DNA of 64,000 nucleotides, taken from Adiantum capillus-veneris (taxonomy: Eukaryota; Streptophyta; Polypodiopsida; Polypodiales; Pteridaceae). The stretch is from the NCBI GenBank assembly GCA_014529385.2, contig CM043967.1, positions 4,835,001 through 4,899,000 on the forward strand, in the 5' to 3' direction. The position numbers and the translations under genes were made by a program. Below are positions 47,024 to 59,472 of the stretch, piece after piece (within the stretch, counting starts at the first letter, position 1; the number at the start of each line of letters is the position of its first letter). The notes beneath the pieces are model-generated. The model had not been told where the DNA came from and searched no databases. It saw nothing but the letters and a program-made list of their open reading frames with translations.

Positions 47024-48819
47024 ATCCCGTCTCAGATCCTCTGTGTCCATCGGGCGATGTACTTAATGAGGTTTTATCAATGCTGGAAAATGTGTGTGAG
47101 GAATCACGCACTAACCCAGAGGCTTGCACAGATGAATTAACTGCAGAGGAGTTTGGTGCTATATTGAATTCACTATTGAAATGCGAGAAGGTTCTGTTAG
47201 AGCAACTGGTTCCGAAAAGTCTGAACTCAAAGTTCAAAGATTCTTCCGATTTCATAGAACAATATCTTAATAAGATCTCAAGAATTCTAGTCAAGTTTCA
47301 GCCAAAGACGTTTGAAAGTAACCTAGACTTCATCTTGCCTGATAACAGAGTAAAGAATTTTTTACATCAACTAGCCATGGCAACAGAGAATTCAGAAGGA
47401 TTTTCGGAGAATGTAATTCTACAGCTTCTAGCCGAACAGTTTCACCTTGTTGATTCCCGATGGAATGTGGTGAAGAGGCATTTACAACCTTTCCCAAGTA
47501 TGGAAGGTTTGAGTTCACTCTTCTATTCACGCGCATTGCTTGCAACCAAGGCAGAGAGGCTGTCAATAAGTCCCAGTGAGGTGAATGGCGAGAGCAGGGA
47601 GAGTGCTGGGATTAAAAGTATGGCCAGAGTTGGCTTGCTTGGAAATTTGAGGAGTGTTGATGCAAGAAATTGTCTTTTAAAGGCTCCCATGCTGTGTAAT
47701 ATTTTGGAGTGGTCACAATGGGATGCTATTTTTTTACCCACCTTGGGCCCTCTACTAGATTGGTTGGAAAGAGAGAATACAGATAAAGAATTACTGTGCT
47801 TGGCAACATGCCAAGGCTCAATTTTACGGATTGATGGATCAGCAACTGTGGAGACACTTCTGGCTGTCGCTGTTAGGGGTTTAGGAAAAGAGACAGCATT
47901 GCAACTTCTTTCTCTTGTAGCAATTTATGGTGGAGCAGATAGGGTTCCTCGAGCCCTATTGAAGTCCTATTTCTCAAAGGCAATTGAATTACTGGTGGAT
48001 GTTGAAAATCTGGGTGATAAGAAGAGAAAAAATCCATCGACTGTCCATGAAAATGCTTATGACACAAAAAGAATGAAGCATCTGGTTTCTGACAATGCTT
48101 GTTCTTTTTCTGGGATGAGGCCTGAATCAGTTGGCAGTGTCAGTGTGGACATGCCCTTTGACAAGTTTTCTCAAGCATTACAGTTTGTTTTAGAGCTTTT
48201 TATGTATTTGCCATCGGAGTTTGTTGCATATGTTGCTTCTATAGTTGTTCCGGTTCTGTGTGGCATTGTTCCCAGTGCGCCAGTTTCAATGCTCAATCTC
48301 TGCTCTACTTATGAGCATAGGATGAGATTGCACGAAGTTGGTCTTTCTTCAGGAATCACTGAATGGGTTAGGGACTTCCAAATTTTATTTGTTGAGTCTC
48401 AACGTCCTGTTAGAAAGAAAATTACCCAGGTACCTTCATCTGACAAATGCAGGAATGTTATGGAAGAAGTGGCCCCAATGTACAGTAAAGTTGGCCTTTT
48501 AAGTGATGTTAGAAAGAAGGCAACAAGAAACGATGTCTTTACCGATTGTGATGTTGCTATTTCATCGACTGTCAGAAATTTAGGGCAGGAGAATGCTTCC
48601 AATGTGGCACCTGATAACAAAGAATGGGTTCAAGACAACGTAGAACGTGAAGCTAATGAGGTAATTTCTCTCATTCGGAGGGAAGAATTTGGGATGGATT
48701 TGGAACTAACAACGAAGGAGCTGAATCTTTTAACCAAGCAACATGCACGGACGGGAAGAGCTTTGCAATGTCTTTCTCGTGAATTGTACTCACAAGATTC
48801 TCATTATGTACTGGAGCTG
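47024..48819 (+). CDS. NOV-like gene, exon 5: region before the ATPase domain
   Basis: Almost 600 codons stay open between acceptor CACTGCAG and donor GAGCTG|GTAAGG. The product is mostly helical and acidic (DVLNEVLSMLENVCEESRTN). It contains the block LKAPMLCNILEWSQWDAIFL followed by DKELLCLATCQGSILRIDGS, typical of the middle of NOV proteins. The last codons read LYSQDSHYVLEL, the start of the ATP-binding N-box whose remainder is in exon 6. I chose the splice ends because they join the two halves of that motif in frame. Confidence 0.88.
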
Positions 48820-48900
48820 GTAAGGCAAGGTTTTCACTACTTCAACAATAGAAGACTGAAGTCTTTAGTGTATCATGACTGATCTGTCTTCATACTTCAG

Positions 48901-49113
48901 GTTCAAAACGCTGATGATAACCAGTATGCAGCTGATGTGGGGGCCACACTAGTATTTATATTACAGCATGTGAGAGTGGTTGTAATAAACAATGAGCTTG
49001 GTTTTACCGCTGCAAATATGAAAGCTTTGTGTGATGTTGGAAATTCCACCAAAACTGGATCGGCAGCTGGTTATATTGGGCAGAAAGGCATTGGATTCAA
49101 GTCAGTTTTTCGA
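48901..49113 (+). CDS. NOV-like gene, exon 6: ATP-binding core
   Basis: 71 codons run from acceptor ACTTCAG to donor CGA|GTATGA. They begin VQNADDN, which completes the N-box E-x3-N-x2-D begun in exon 5 (LEL). VVVINNELGFTAANMKALCD and the glycine-rich lid SAAGYIGQKGIGFKSVFR follow. This is the Bergerat-type ATP-binding fold shared by HSP90, MutL, histidine kinases, sacsin and NOV. All the key Asn, Asp and Gly residues are present, so ATP binding is plausible. In Arabidopsis, NOV acts in leaf vein and auxin-related development; its biochemical activity is not settled to my knowledge. Confidence 0.92.
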
Positions 49114-49380
49114 GTATGAAAATATCCAATGGCTTCTGCTATCAGATTTTTAATTTTGTGTCCTTAACGTTTGTAGTAGTTGAAAGCTTCATAACATAGG
49201 ATACTGCTCAAGCTCTTACATTTTGGACTTCCCAGTGTACTTAACACAAGTGGAAAACCTGCACAAACTTTTGATTCTACCTTGTCAAAAAGTTATCTGC
49301 TATTTTCTTAATGTGACATGTAAATAGATGACTATTTTGTCCTTCGTTACACTACTAAATCAAAATTTTTGGCCTTACAG

Positions 49381-51661
49381 ATCACGGATGCTCCAGAAAT
49401 ACATTCTAAAGGTTTTCATGTTAAGTTTGACGTTTCAGAGGGCAATCTTGGCTTTGTTCTACCAACAGTGATACCACCTTTTAGTGATTGGGAGAAGACA
49501 TTGGAAGTATTGGCATTAATTGAAAGCTTGTCAAATTATGGTAAACAGGCATGGAACACTTGCATGGTTTTACCACTGAAACATACATTTGTGAATGGAC
49601 CTGACATTGAAATTCTGTCAACAAAACTTGGTGATGTTCATCCATCTTTGCTTTTGTTTTTGCGACGGTTGTGCTGCATAACTATTAAAGATGACATGAG
49701 AGGCACAATGAGGGTAATGCAGCGATTTAATATGGAGGGTGATCTAGTAAGAGTGTCTGATAATGAAAGTGTTTCACACTGGCTAGTTGTGAAGCAGGAG
49801 CTTGATGCAGTTGTGGATCGCCCTGGAGTTAAAGCAACTGAGATAGCTTTGGCCTTTCCCTTACAAGAGGTATCCCCTGGAGAGTTTGAAGCGTGCAATG
49901 AATATCAACAAGTCTTTTCCTTCCTTCCTCTTCGCTCCTATGGCCTGAGGTTTATTATTCAAGGGGATTTTGTGCTGCCCTCTTCTCGTGAAGATTTAGA
50001 TACAGACAGCACTTGGAATCAGTGGCTGCTTTCAGAGATACCTAGTGCCCTTGTGAGGGCACTGGAAGCTTTTAAGAGGTTGTCTTGCTTCAAAGTGGTG
50101 CCAGCAAAAGCTGCTTCTATATTTTTGAGCTTTCTTCCGCATGAGGGTGAAGTCCAAGGCTTCTTTGCTTCTTTACCTCGAATGATTTTTGTGAGTCTCC
50201 GGACATGTGCATGTTTGCCTATTGAGGGTGGAAAGGGAGAATGGGCATTACCTTGCATCTTGCTTGGTGGGTGGAATGAGTGTGTCAGGACTCTGTTACC
50301 AGAAGAACTCTTATGGGAGCTTATTGGCCTCCGCTATCTTCACAGGGAGGTGCATTTGTCCCCAGTTCTTGCATCTGAACTTGGCATTCACCTGTATGGA
50401 TCACAAGTTTTGATAGACTTTTTGGAGAGCTTGTGCTCAAAAAAAGATGTCCTGGCAAAGTTGGGTCCAAGATGGGTCAGTTCGTGGCTAGTTGCCCTTT
50501 ACAGGTGCATTCTTAATGAATCACAAAGGCGCACACAACTGACACAGTCTGAAGTAACAGATCATGTAGTTAAGAGGCTACGAGCTCTACCTTTCATACC
50601 CTTATCAAATGGTATATACACATCAGTGGAAGATGGTCCATTGTGGCTTCCATCTGTCGATGCGGCTAGTGCCACAGGAAGAACTGGTCTTTTAGGGCAA
50701 TTTCCTCTGCTTTATTCAGAGTTGAGAATGGTAGATGCTTCGTTGCTATTGCCTGAGATTATTGACAATCCAGATCCTGAATCATTAGAAGAGGTTGTGC
50801 TGGCAGTTGGGTCAGAGGAAAGAATTCAGCTATATACTGTACTTAGGCGACTTGGAGTAAGTGAAATTTCAGAGCACAAGGTAGTAACTTTGCATATTCT
50901 GCGAAGTATGACCTTAGAGAATACACGAAACAAGTCTGATTTACTGCTTATGCAGTGCTTGGCCTTTGTCATGGTGCATCTTCAATCTGATTGCACTCAT
51001 TGCAAAACAGAAAGGCCAACTATATTAGATGATTTGAGAAAAACTGCTATTATAGTAACCAGCAAAGGCCGTAAAAGAGTCAGTGAAGAACCACTGCACT
51101 TTGGTGTGGAGTTCAAATGCCCTGTAGATGTAAGGAAGTGTTTGCAAGGGCTGCCAATATCATGGACTGAAGTTGATGCTGCTTATCTTCAAACTTTTCA
51201 AGGGTGGTCACAAGAAGTGGCATGCCTTAAGTGGCGATCGTTTTTCAAGGAACTTTGGGTAAGTGATTTTGTCAAATTGGAGCTTGTTGAAAAAAACTTG
51301 CACGATAAGGCCTCAAGCATATGGAGGGATACTTCCTGGGAGGGGTTTGATGACGGAGGCACGACGGTCACCGTCAGGGATTGGGAGTGTCCAGAAGCTG
51401 TTCAAATACTTGAGAACTTGTGCAATCCAAGTTTTGATCTTCCGGAAAGGCTGCATCAGTGTGCACAATTTCTGTCCTTGTTTGACGTTATGTGGGAAGA
51501 GAGCTATTCTGACTGTGTGGCTACTTACTGGAGACCTTCATCACCGGAGACATTGTGTAAAGCAACCACATTACCTTCTTTCATTCTGTCGCTAAGGTCA
51601 TTTCCGTGGATTCAATCAAGCTTTGATGGAAAGATGTACCATCCAAAGGAACTATTTCACC

Positions 51662-51663
<2 letters not shown>
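49381..51663 (+). CDS. NOV-like gene, exon 7 (3' end lost in poly-C)
   Basis: 761 codons are open from acceptor GGCCTTACAG. They begin ITDAPEIHSKGFHVKFDVS, which continues the ATPase domain, and include SYGLRFIIQGDFVLPSSRED, a hallmark stretch of the family. Long helical parts then reach SFPWIQSSFDGKMYHPKELF. At HQ the sequence enters a run of about 68 C. Family members continue here for some 20-30 more residues before the part found in exon 8, so the true exon end and donor are not visible. Either the allele is broken or the assembly is wrong here. Confidence 0.88.
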
Positions 51664-51731
<68 letters not shown>

Positions 51732-51873
51732 ATCCCCATCTCTCCCTTATTGGCTTCTCGTTGTTAGTCCTTCCTTTAGTTCTAAACATATGATTATAAC
51801 AAGGCCCCATGAGCATGAAACTCACACATTGGTCTCCTAAGCAGGAAATAAATCTCCTCGGGTTATATATTGG

Positions 51874-51921
<48 letters not shown>

Positions 51922-52063
51922 ATCCCCATCTCTCCCTTATTGGCTTCTCGTTGTTAGTCCTTCCTTTAGTTCTAAACATATGATTATAACAAGGCCCCAT
52001 GAGCATGAAACTCACACATTGGTCTCCTAAGCAGGAAATAAATCTCCTCGGGTTATATATTGG
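51664..52063 (+). repeat. Tandem duplication with long poly-C tracts
   Basis: Two units are present. Each has a C homopolymer (about 67 and 48 bases) followed by the same 143 bases or so, from ATCCCCATCTCTCCC to GGTTATATATTGG. The downstream parts are identical between units. Such long pure C runs are rare and error-prone, so an assembly artefact is possible. The tract replaces the expected end of exon 7. Confidence 0.88.
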
Positions 52064-52919
52064 AACATGACATTTGACCATGAAATCATCCTCCCTATAT
52101 AAGGAGTCTCATGAAACTCTGCAAGTGTTTTAATGCCGAGAAATGAAATGCTTCCCTGTATGCCTGAACCTAGATGTTACTATTGGTTATGTTCGGTCTG
52201 AAGCTGTGTGTGCACAAGATTATAGAGCCTGAAGTGGAGATCAACAAGATGTGAGTGGTCAGTCGATGCAACTTGATTTTCTACACACTGTGAACCTAAT
52301 TATAACAAAGAATTTCTTTTTTGAAGTTTGAATCACATGCTAGAAGGTGATATTAGGCTTTTGGGGATACCTACTTGTGGACAATGCTTATTTGAAGGAA
52401 TTCTTGTTACTGGGTAATAATTGCAAGAAGTTGCTCTAAACATCGATTGAGCATAATTAATTTTCTGTTAGAATGGTCAGCTTCAAAAAGATGCAAAGGA
52501 AAAGTTTCAAATACTGAATGGATACCGCTTGTATGAAACTGACCATCTTACCTGAAATGGTTTGTTTATATGAATGCTCAATCTGCCCTATCATTGTAAT
52601 TTTGAAACTTTTATTTGTAATGATTTTAGGGAGCCTACTTGCGATAAAAGCGTAGTGTGGTATATATGCAAAGTAGACATTCTAGCAAAAATATGTTTAG
52701 TGCACATTCTGCTTGATCATTTTTCCTTTTTGAATAGGTCGTAGAACCTTGAAGGTTGTTATACAGGAGAGTGTCCGTTTTACCTTGATTTTACATCAAG
52801 CGCGGTCACAGCTATTTTATAACTGTGCACAACCACAGAATATTTGCACATGGCTTTTTTAGTACTTTTATTTACTACGTGTATGACAAGCAACTCACAT
52901 CGAGGGGTTTGGATGACAG
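52064..52919 (+). other. Intron between exons 7 and 8
   Basis: AT-rich, with no gene or repeat recognised. It ends GGTTTGGATGACAG. The acceptor lacks a strong pyrimidine tract, but it is the only AG that keeps the exon 8 frame free of the preceding TGA. Confidence 0.55.
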
Positions 52920-53026
52920 TTAAAGTCTATGAAGCTGGTAGTCGCTCTTGGGTTACAAACTGTTGTGACGGCTCCACTTGTGCTCCACGTACTCAAGCTT
53001 TGGAATCAGGCGCCCATCCATATAAG
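52920..53026 (+). CDS. NOV-like gene, exon 8
   Basis: 35 codons plus two bases, with donor ATAAG|GTAATG. The product KSMKLVVALGLQTVVTAPLV followed by LHVLKLWNQAPIHI matches the style of the family segment just before the block in exon 9. The leftover AG joins the first T of exon 9 to give Ser before VEQMTKLYTWLW, so the phases agree. It is too short to stand out as an ORF and was found from the frame of its neighbours. Confidence 0.72.
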
Positions 53027-53211
53027 GTAATGTATTGATTTTAATCCCTCAACGTCTATATAAAGGCATGTTTTGGTAGCTGCTTGTGCACTGTTGCATG
53101 TTGTTTTCCGTGCATGCATTTATCAACGTGAAGAGTGCTTTTAAGTTGCAAAGATGCAGCTCTTTATACATTTGATAACCCCCCCTTCTTTTTGTCTCCC
53201 TCTTCTTACAG

Positions 53212-53596
53212 TGTAGAACAGATGACAAAATTGTATACTTGGTTATGGAATGAGATGGGAGGGCACAAGGACACGCAGCAGTTTCTTCAGACCGAGTCTT
53301 CAATATTTGTCCCGGAAATTGCATCAGAAAAACCAAATGAGCCTGTTCTCGGAAGATTTGTGTCCCCAAAAACTGTGGTTTGGAGGGATGAAACAGGGTG
53401 TCTTTCCTTGATGATGTCTACAGATAATCATTCAAAAGAAAAGTTTTTGTTTAGAGCATTGAATTCACTGTACCCAACATTGCAACCCTTTTTTGTCAGT
53501 CAATGCCGTGTCCGAGATACTTTGTGTTTTGAGGAATACCGCAACTTATTAAGAACCGTTGCTCGAACCTTTCGTCCACACACAGTTCTTGATAAG
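53212..53596 (+). CDS. NOV-like gene, exon 9
   Basis: The exon runs from acceptor CTTCTTACAG to donor GATAAG|GTATTT. It encodes VEQMTKLYTWLWNEMGGH, FLQTESSIFVPE, KTVVWRDETG and RALNSLYPTLQPFFVSQ. These blocks fit the C-terminal half of NOV proteins. The phase is one leftover base in and phase 0 out. Confidence 0.87.
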
Positions 53597-53665
53597 GTAT
53601 TTAGCCACTCAGGTTTGTTTTTCATTGAATGGAAAACCCCACACTGACAGCCTGGCAATTTGCAG

Positions 53666-54001
53666 GTGCTGAAGGTTTTTGCAATGTGGTCAGATGGCAT
53701 CGATTCTGGCCGAGTGAGCTCTACGGATCTGCCTGAATGGAGAGCGCTTTTCCAGAAGGCAGACAGCAAAGTGTTTCCTACTGTTCAGAATGAGTGGGTG
53801 TCATTACATAGCTGCGAGGGCACTCTTTGCTGGTGTGACGATGAGGCCCTTGGGAAAATGTTTTTAGGGTCGAAGGGTATTCATTTTATGTGTGTGGACA
53901 CGGCTGCTTCTAAGACCTGTTTTGGGAGGAGTGATGGACCTGTAAATGTGAAAGTTCTGAGTCCCTTTTTGCAAGCAATGGATATTCTTCCTTTTTCAAA
54001 G
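53666..54001 (+). CDS. NOV-like gene, exon 10 (last visible)
   Basis: 112 codons in phase 0 at both ends, from acceptor AATTTGCAG to donor TCAAAG|GTAAGC. The product starts VLKVFAMWSDGIDSGRVSS, contains FPTVQNEWVSLHSCEGTLCW followed by CDDE, and ends LQAMDILPFSK. The gene should continue by several hundred residues, but no further exon was recognised up to 64000, so another intron of more than 10 kb, or loss, follows. Confidence 0.87.
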
Positions 54002-55249
54002 GTAAGCAATCATGAACCAACAAATGCATTGGATGTATTCAGTTATGATCGATTTTGTTGGGGTTGATTTCTCAATTAAACGCTGCCAGTGAAGGATAGG
54101 ACTGCAGTAAATTGAACCACGTGGCCATGTGTCAAATGAGCACTGGATTAACCTAATGTGAGAAGGTCAGGGATGGAGGGGTGGGAAGGTAATGTATCCA
54201 TGTGTTCAAAAGTTTAATATGAACTCACGAGAGAAAGGTATACATTATCCTCCGTGTACTTGGCCAAAAGTACATATAGAAACCAAACTAAGAGTAAATG
54301 CGTTGATGTGCGTTAGCCAAGTGCTGACAGTAGTGCACAAAGTGGTACAACATTCTGATGTACATCCTAGTCTTGGCTCGAACTCGCAGTAGCCACAGTT
54401 GTGTTGTGCAGGCTCTTGATGTCCTAGTGCATATTTTTCAGGTGACCTTTGAAGGAAATTAACCCTTAGTGTGGGGATTGAAGGAAGTATTATATGGGGC
54501 ATTTATATACTGAGCAGAGGAGACATTGTGCAGTTGATATTGGGCTCTATGGTGGAATTCAATGTTGCGGCACTTGGGCCTTACTACGTAATGGCTTCGT
54601 CCTCCAAAGAAGGGGTGTGAACAATGCACTATGAGTCAACTGTGACAGAATCTGGATAATACTTGATCAGACACTGTAAAGAATTACATATACCTCTGAG
54701 TCGGCAACGCGTGAGATATTCACCTTGCAGAACTGAAATAAACGGGGAGAGAGAGAAGATGATGAAAAGGGATGCTCATGCATAGAGAGATTTGATGGCC
54801 CTAAACCGCTACTGTCAGCACCCCCGTATTTGTTTAGGCAGTGTGTGTCTATGTGTGTGGGCTCTATCAAAGCTTGCTTTCGGGTGTATTGAGCGCGTGG
54901 GTTGGGTGGGTGAGTTGGTGGGTCCATGGAGCATGTTTTAATAGTGGGTTTGTTTTGTCCTTGCCTGTAAGTTTGTGTTTTTCTCTTTTTTTGTCGTCCT
55001 ACTTGGTTCTGGGTCTTTGCCTTTCTTTGTTGTTTTATGCTTTTTGTTTTGTTGTTTGCGGTGATTTTTGCATGGGGTTATTCTCTCTTTCTATACCTGG
55101 TTTTCAGCGATTGGATATCTTCAGGTTGGCTTTGGATTCCCTTTACTCTCCCCTTGGAGAGAGCCTCGGCACTTAAAAGTTACAAGAGCCACCTTCAGCA
55201 AGTGGGTTGTCCTCTGCAGCATCAGAGTCCTCCTACAGTTAAAGACAAA
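54002..55249 (+). other. Intron or flank after exon 10
   Basis: It starts with the donor GTAAGC. The rest is mixed sequence with T/G-rich stretches around 54840-55100. No family was recognised. Confidence 0.45.
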
Positions 55250-55730
55250 AAAACAAACTCACTATGGAAGAGAGCGAAGACATTGCTAGCTTAGTCAATT
55301 GACTAAAAAGCATTGTCAGTCAACTCATCTATGTCCGATGTGAATTTCTCGAAGATGAAAAAGAAGCCGTACTTCTTATTCCCAAAGTCTATGATTACAT
55401 TGTAACCATTTTAGAGGGGAAAAAGCTTGCACTAGATGTTATTAGTTCCCTGCAGAAGGAATAGAAGCAGCAAAACAGAGGTCAACCTTCAAGGGGAGGA
55501 GCATTAGTAGCTACAAGTGTATCTTCAATGTTCATCAAATAAAGATATCAAGAAGTGCTACAAATGTGGCAAACCAGGGCATTCTTCTGAAGATTGGAAG
55601 GGACATGCCCCATCTAAGTGCCATTCCAACAGCAGCAACAAAGGTGAGGCACATGTTGCACAGTCAGAGAACGAGGACGAGAGCCGGAAGGGAAGGGAGT
55701 ACTCCCTTGACTTTTATATTTTGTAGAGGA
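55250..55730 (+). pseudogene. Ty1/copia-like gag relic with zinc knuckle
   Basis: In broken frames one sees SIVSQLIYVRCEFLEDEKEA, a helical part and then CYKCGKPGHSSEDWKGH (near 55560). That is a CCHC knuckle whose last Cys is replaced by Trp. An acidic stretch AQSENEDESR follows. This is the order of the end of a copia gag. No protease or integrase follows. Confidence 0.6.
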
Positions 55731-56157
55731 CATGGGAGGTCCTCGGTTGCATGCTTTGAAGTTGATTGATAGCTTTGATAGCTTGGGTCTAGTGGTGACT
55801 CCCTAGTTTGATGGGAGATCTCTTGCAGCCTATTTGACACCTGGTCTTTGCGACATTGCCATATGTGTGACTTTATTAGCTTTGTCACATTATGTTTTTC
55901 CTTCTGCGTTGTGTTCATTGGTCCAACCTTAAGGGGAGGTTTGATGGATGTGTGGGCTTTGTCCTATGACACCATCTACTCTTGGTGAGAACCCCTTCTT
56001 TGAGAGCATTGTACGACCCCTAGCTGTACCACCTCCAGTCCAGTAAGATGCTAGTCGGCATGAGACATCATCTCTCATGTGTAATGGTGTGCTCTTAATC
56101 ATGAATGCTACTCTTACGAATCCACCCTAACACTAACACTCTCGGGCGTCATGGGCG
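55731..56157. other. Spacer before LINE copy G
   Basis: No gene is recognised. It contains GTGTGGGCTTTGTCCTATGAC near 55955, which shares a phrase (CTTTGTCCTATGAC) with the 110 bp minisatellite read in reverse, so some LTR-related sequence may be present. Confidence 0.4.
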
Positions 56158-56599
56158 CGAGAGAAATGAAATGTTATATTAACGTCTTCAAAAGGCCAAA
56201 ATGACCTATGAGACCAGAGCGTTACAATGTGGTGAATCTGATACAAAGTCAGAGTAACAAAAGGAAATGACAAAATGATAAAAGAAAAGTACCGTGGGAT
56301 CCTAAAGTGGTAGGCGTGAACTAAGCAGCTAGATGGGGTAGCTAAATTACAAGTCACAAGAGATCCAGCATCAATCGCTGGCAGATCTCATCAATCTCCT
56401 CCATGGACAACAGTTTGACAGGGCGTCGTGCATGTCGGGCCAAAGTGATCCGAATCCTTTGATGTAGCCTTTGTCGATGTTGTGTAGTCCTCCATAGTCG
56501 TGGGCGTCTCTATCCCACCAACTCAGTCGCTCGATCGATTAGTGTGCCTCTTGTGTGAGGCGACAAGATCTGCTGTGGTAGTAGCTCCTTTGGGTGTCC

Positions 56600-59472
56600 A
56601 ATGTCTGCTCTAAGAAGTCTATGATGTGTCTCTGAGACTGGCTAGCCTCTCCTCTCATCAGGCTCTCTCTCTGTGTCTACACAGCTCGAGCAGAAACAAA
56701 CCCAGGCATCTCTGATCCTAGTATCTCATGACTCTGGAGAGTGGTCCAAAGCCCTCTATGAACAAGCAGTGGAAGCGGCCTCGTATCTCGTAGTAGACGG
56801 GGCAGTGGCATGTGTAGTGTAACTCTGTCTCAGGCTCCATGTCACACAGGGTGCATGTCCTGGCCTCTGTTGGCACTCTGCTGTATCTCCCAGTCTCGAT
56901 CCGCAACTGGTGTGAAGATGTGCGTATCTGGCCAATAGCACACTGTATCCCATGAGACAAGTGGGTGTCCATGTATTTGGACCTCGTCACAGAAACGTCG
57001 GCTGTAAGTTGGAGAAGATGCTCTCTGTAGAAAGCCATCTTCGTGCCCAGCTCCTGTGCTGGCTGTACCCATGTCCTCCTGGTGTCTAGCTGAGTTAGGT
57101 CTTGGCGGATGAGCCTGGTGGTCTCGGACTGTGTAAGAGTCAAAGAGGGTGCATCCAGTGAGTACTGGAAGGGGGCAATTTGTCTATACCGAACCCATCT
57201 GCCTGGAACCATGACGTCATCTCCCCATACCAACATGCTGTGTCTCCCTGTTGGCTAACTGTCGTGCAAGGTGGGCGTATGTCTTTGGGAAGTTCCCACA
57301 AGGGGTGTATGAAGGAAACAGATCTGGTGAGCGCCTCAACTACTAGTGGGGGGGCAGCTAGCTCTGCTCGGATAATGGCACGTGGTACTGAAGCCTTGGC
57401 TCTAATGAGCTGTGAGATCATAGAGACCAGAGGCTTCTCCATGTCCCCCCATCCATCAGTGCGACCTGTTCTCCCCCGATGATCCAATGAAGGCCCCCAT
57501 ATCTCAGCTCCATAGAGCAATGCAGAAGCCACCAAAGTAGAGAGCCAGAGCTTCGTCCGAGGCTCTTGAAACTGAACCTGTGAACACATCCTCTCGAGTG
57601 TCCCCAATGCCGAATGGGCTCTGGTCAATCTAGTCTCTGCTGCTCTCCTCAAAGAAAATGCTGGTCCACTAAAAACCACTCCAAGGTAAGTGTAAGCATC
57701 TATATATTCCACTGTCTGTTAAAGCGGGCGCGGACCTCCTGATCCACTGTAGGGTGGTATTAAATACAATGACCTTGGTTTTAACAAGGTTGATAGACAA
57801 GCCACTCTCATGGGCAAACCTATGCAAAGCATCCAAGTGACATTGCATCCCCTCCGGAGAGTCGGAGATCAACACAATATTATCAGCATATAACAATATC
57901 GGAATCCATGTCCCTGCGTGCGGTGCACCTCTATCACCATCTCTCTCATTGTAGTCAGAAACCTCATCTACATACATATCAAATAGAGTAGGAGAGAGCG
58001 GGCAGCCCTGCTTCACCCCAATAGTGGAGTGAATCGGTGTAGATAGACCCTCTGAGGTGCGTACATGCCCTACTATTGATCTGTACAATGCCATGATCCC
58101 CCAAATGAGCTTTGTGGGTACTCCCATCTCCTGTAATCTGTGCATGAATCTAGCTCTGGGTACTGTGTCAAATGCTTTGTGGTAGTCCACAAAGCTACAA
58201 TAGATCCGTCTCCCATGGGATCTGCCCTCCTCGATGATGGCCCTTAGTGTCAAGATATGGTCAAGAGTAGAAAAACCTCTCATGAACCTTGCCTGCCCAA
58301 CAACATGCATTCCCTCCTCTCTGCCCATCTACTCAGTTGCTGCTCAAGAATGGATGCGTACAACCGTGCCAATGTCTATCCAATCATGATAGTGTGATAA
58401 TTTCTAGGCTCCATAGGGTCTCCTGACTTGAAGATAGGTACAATCGTAGATAGGCTCCAAGTATGAGGCAAGGCCTCACACATGGCACGGTTAAACATAA
58501 TCGCTAGAAGCTCTGCTAGTAGATCTATGGCATGCATGAAATGCTCAGCCACTAAGCGATCATGATCATATGCTCTCCCAGTCCTCATCCTGTCAATGGC
58601 CTTCTTCACCATCTTAGCGGTGAAAAAAGCACATGTGTGTGGGCATGGATTCGGGAGGTCGGGAAGGGGCTGCTGTCCATAGACTGTATACAAAGATGAT
58701 GCGTACTGACCCCTGGTCTCTGTAGAGGTAATGGCGGGGGGGGGGGGGGGGAACTGCTCATGAAAGAGCCGCCATGCCTCACGGGAGTCCTGACTCAAGT
58801 ATAGCTAGTATAGATCCTGCTCTAGTCGAGCCAAACATGCCCTCTTCTTTCGCCGCACTAGGCGTCGGAAGTGAATCTGTGACTTTCTGTGAGCGATGTC
58901 CCCCAAAAGCACTTCCCTCTGAAGTCTAGCTCTAGTCCGACGGCATTCCTCATCATACTAGCTGTTTTGAGGCATGCTCCCAAAACGACGTCTCTGCTTA
59001 GGTTGTGTGTGTGGGTATGTCTCTGCTGCTGCATCATGTAATGTCTGTGTCAGTATAGTAGTAAGCTCCTCCAAAGGTGCTCTGGCTCCTCAGTGGATAG
59101 GCGTCTATAAATCCCGTCTATGTATACAAAATTGGTCTCCCGCGTGAAGGTGTAGCGAGTAGGGGTTGCTACTCGTGGAATGTGTGCTACACTAAATTGG
59201 AAAGAGATGGTCAACGACACAATAGCATGATCCACTGCCACCCCCACAGGTCTGGGCCCAACTATGAGATCCTAGATACTAGAGATGAGGCTCGGCTGTG
59301 CCATGACATAATCTACCGTGCTGGCTCCGTGTCTGTGTGGAAAGCATGTGAAGCCTCCCGCAGCGGGAAATCTCTGTAGGCCATTCAAGATGGCCAATCC
59401 ATGTGTGGTCCCCATGTCTATCAAGTGCCGTCCATACTCAGTATGTTCCCCATCTTGTGATATTCTGGATAA
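56600..59472 (-). pseudogene. LINE ORF2 (copy G), main part, frameshifted
   Basis: It contains part of the endonuclease (59050-59470), fingers with HTWSLSTIVPIFKSGD (58376-58798), and RT with YCSFVDYHKAFDTVPRAR, GVKQGCPLSPTLFD and LLYADNIVL, where YADD has become YADN (57669-58328). The post-RT block is at 57140-57712 and the Cys/His block, CTLCDMEPETELHYTCHC, at 56718-57236. A run of about 14 G at 58738 lies inside a proline stretch. Confidence 0.85.

Noticed and set aside
49369-51840. Proline-rich domain at the end of exon 7
   Set aside because: The proline run is the poly-C tract read in frame, followed by repeat sequence; it is not a protein domain.
52844-53038. Open frame starting MHMAFLVLLFTTCMTSNSHR, like a secreted peptide
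   Set aside because: It overlaps exon 8 in another frame. The exon 8 frame has family resemblance and matching splice phases.
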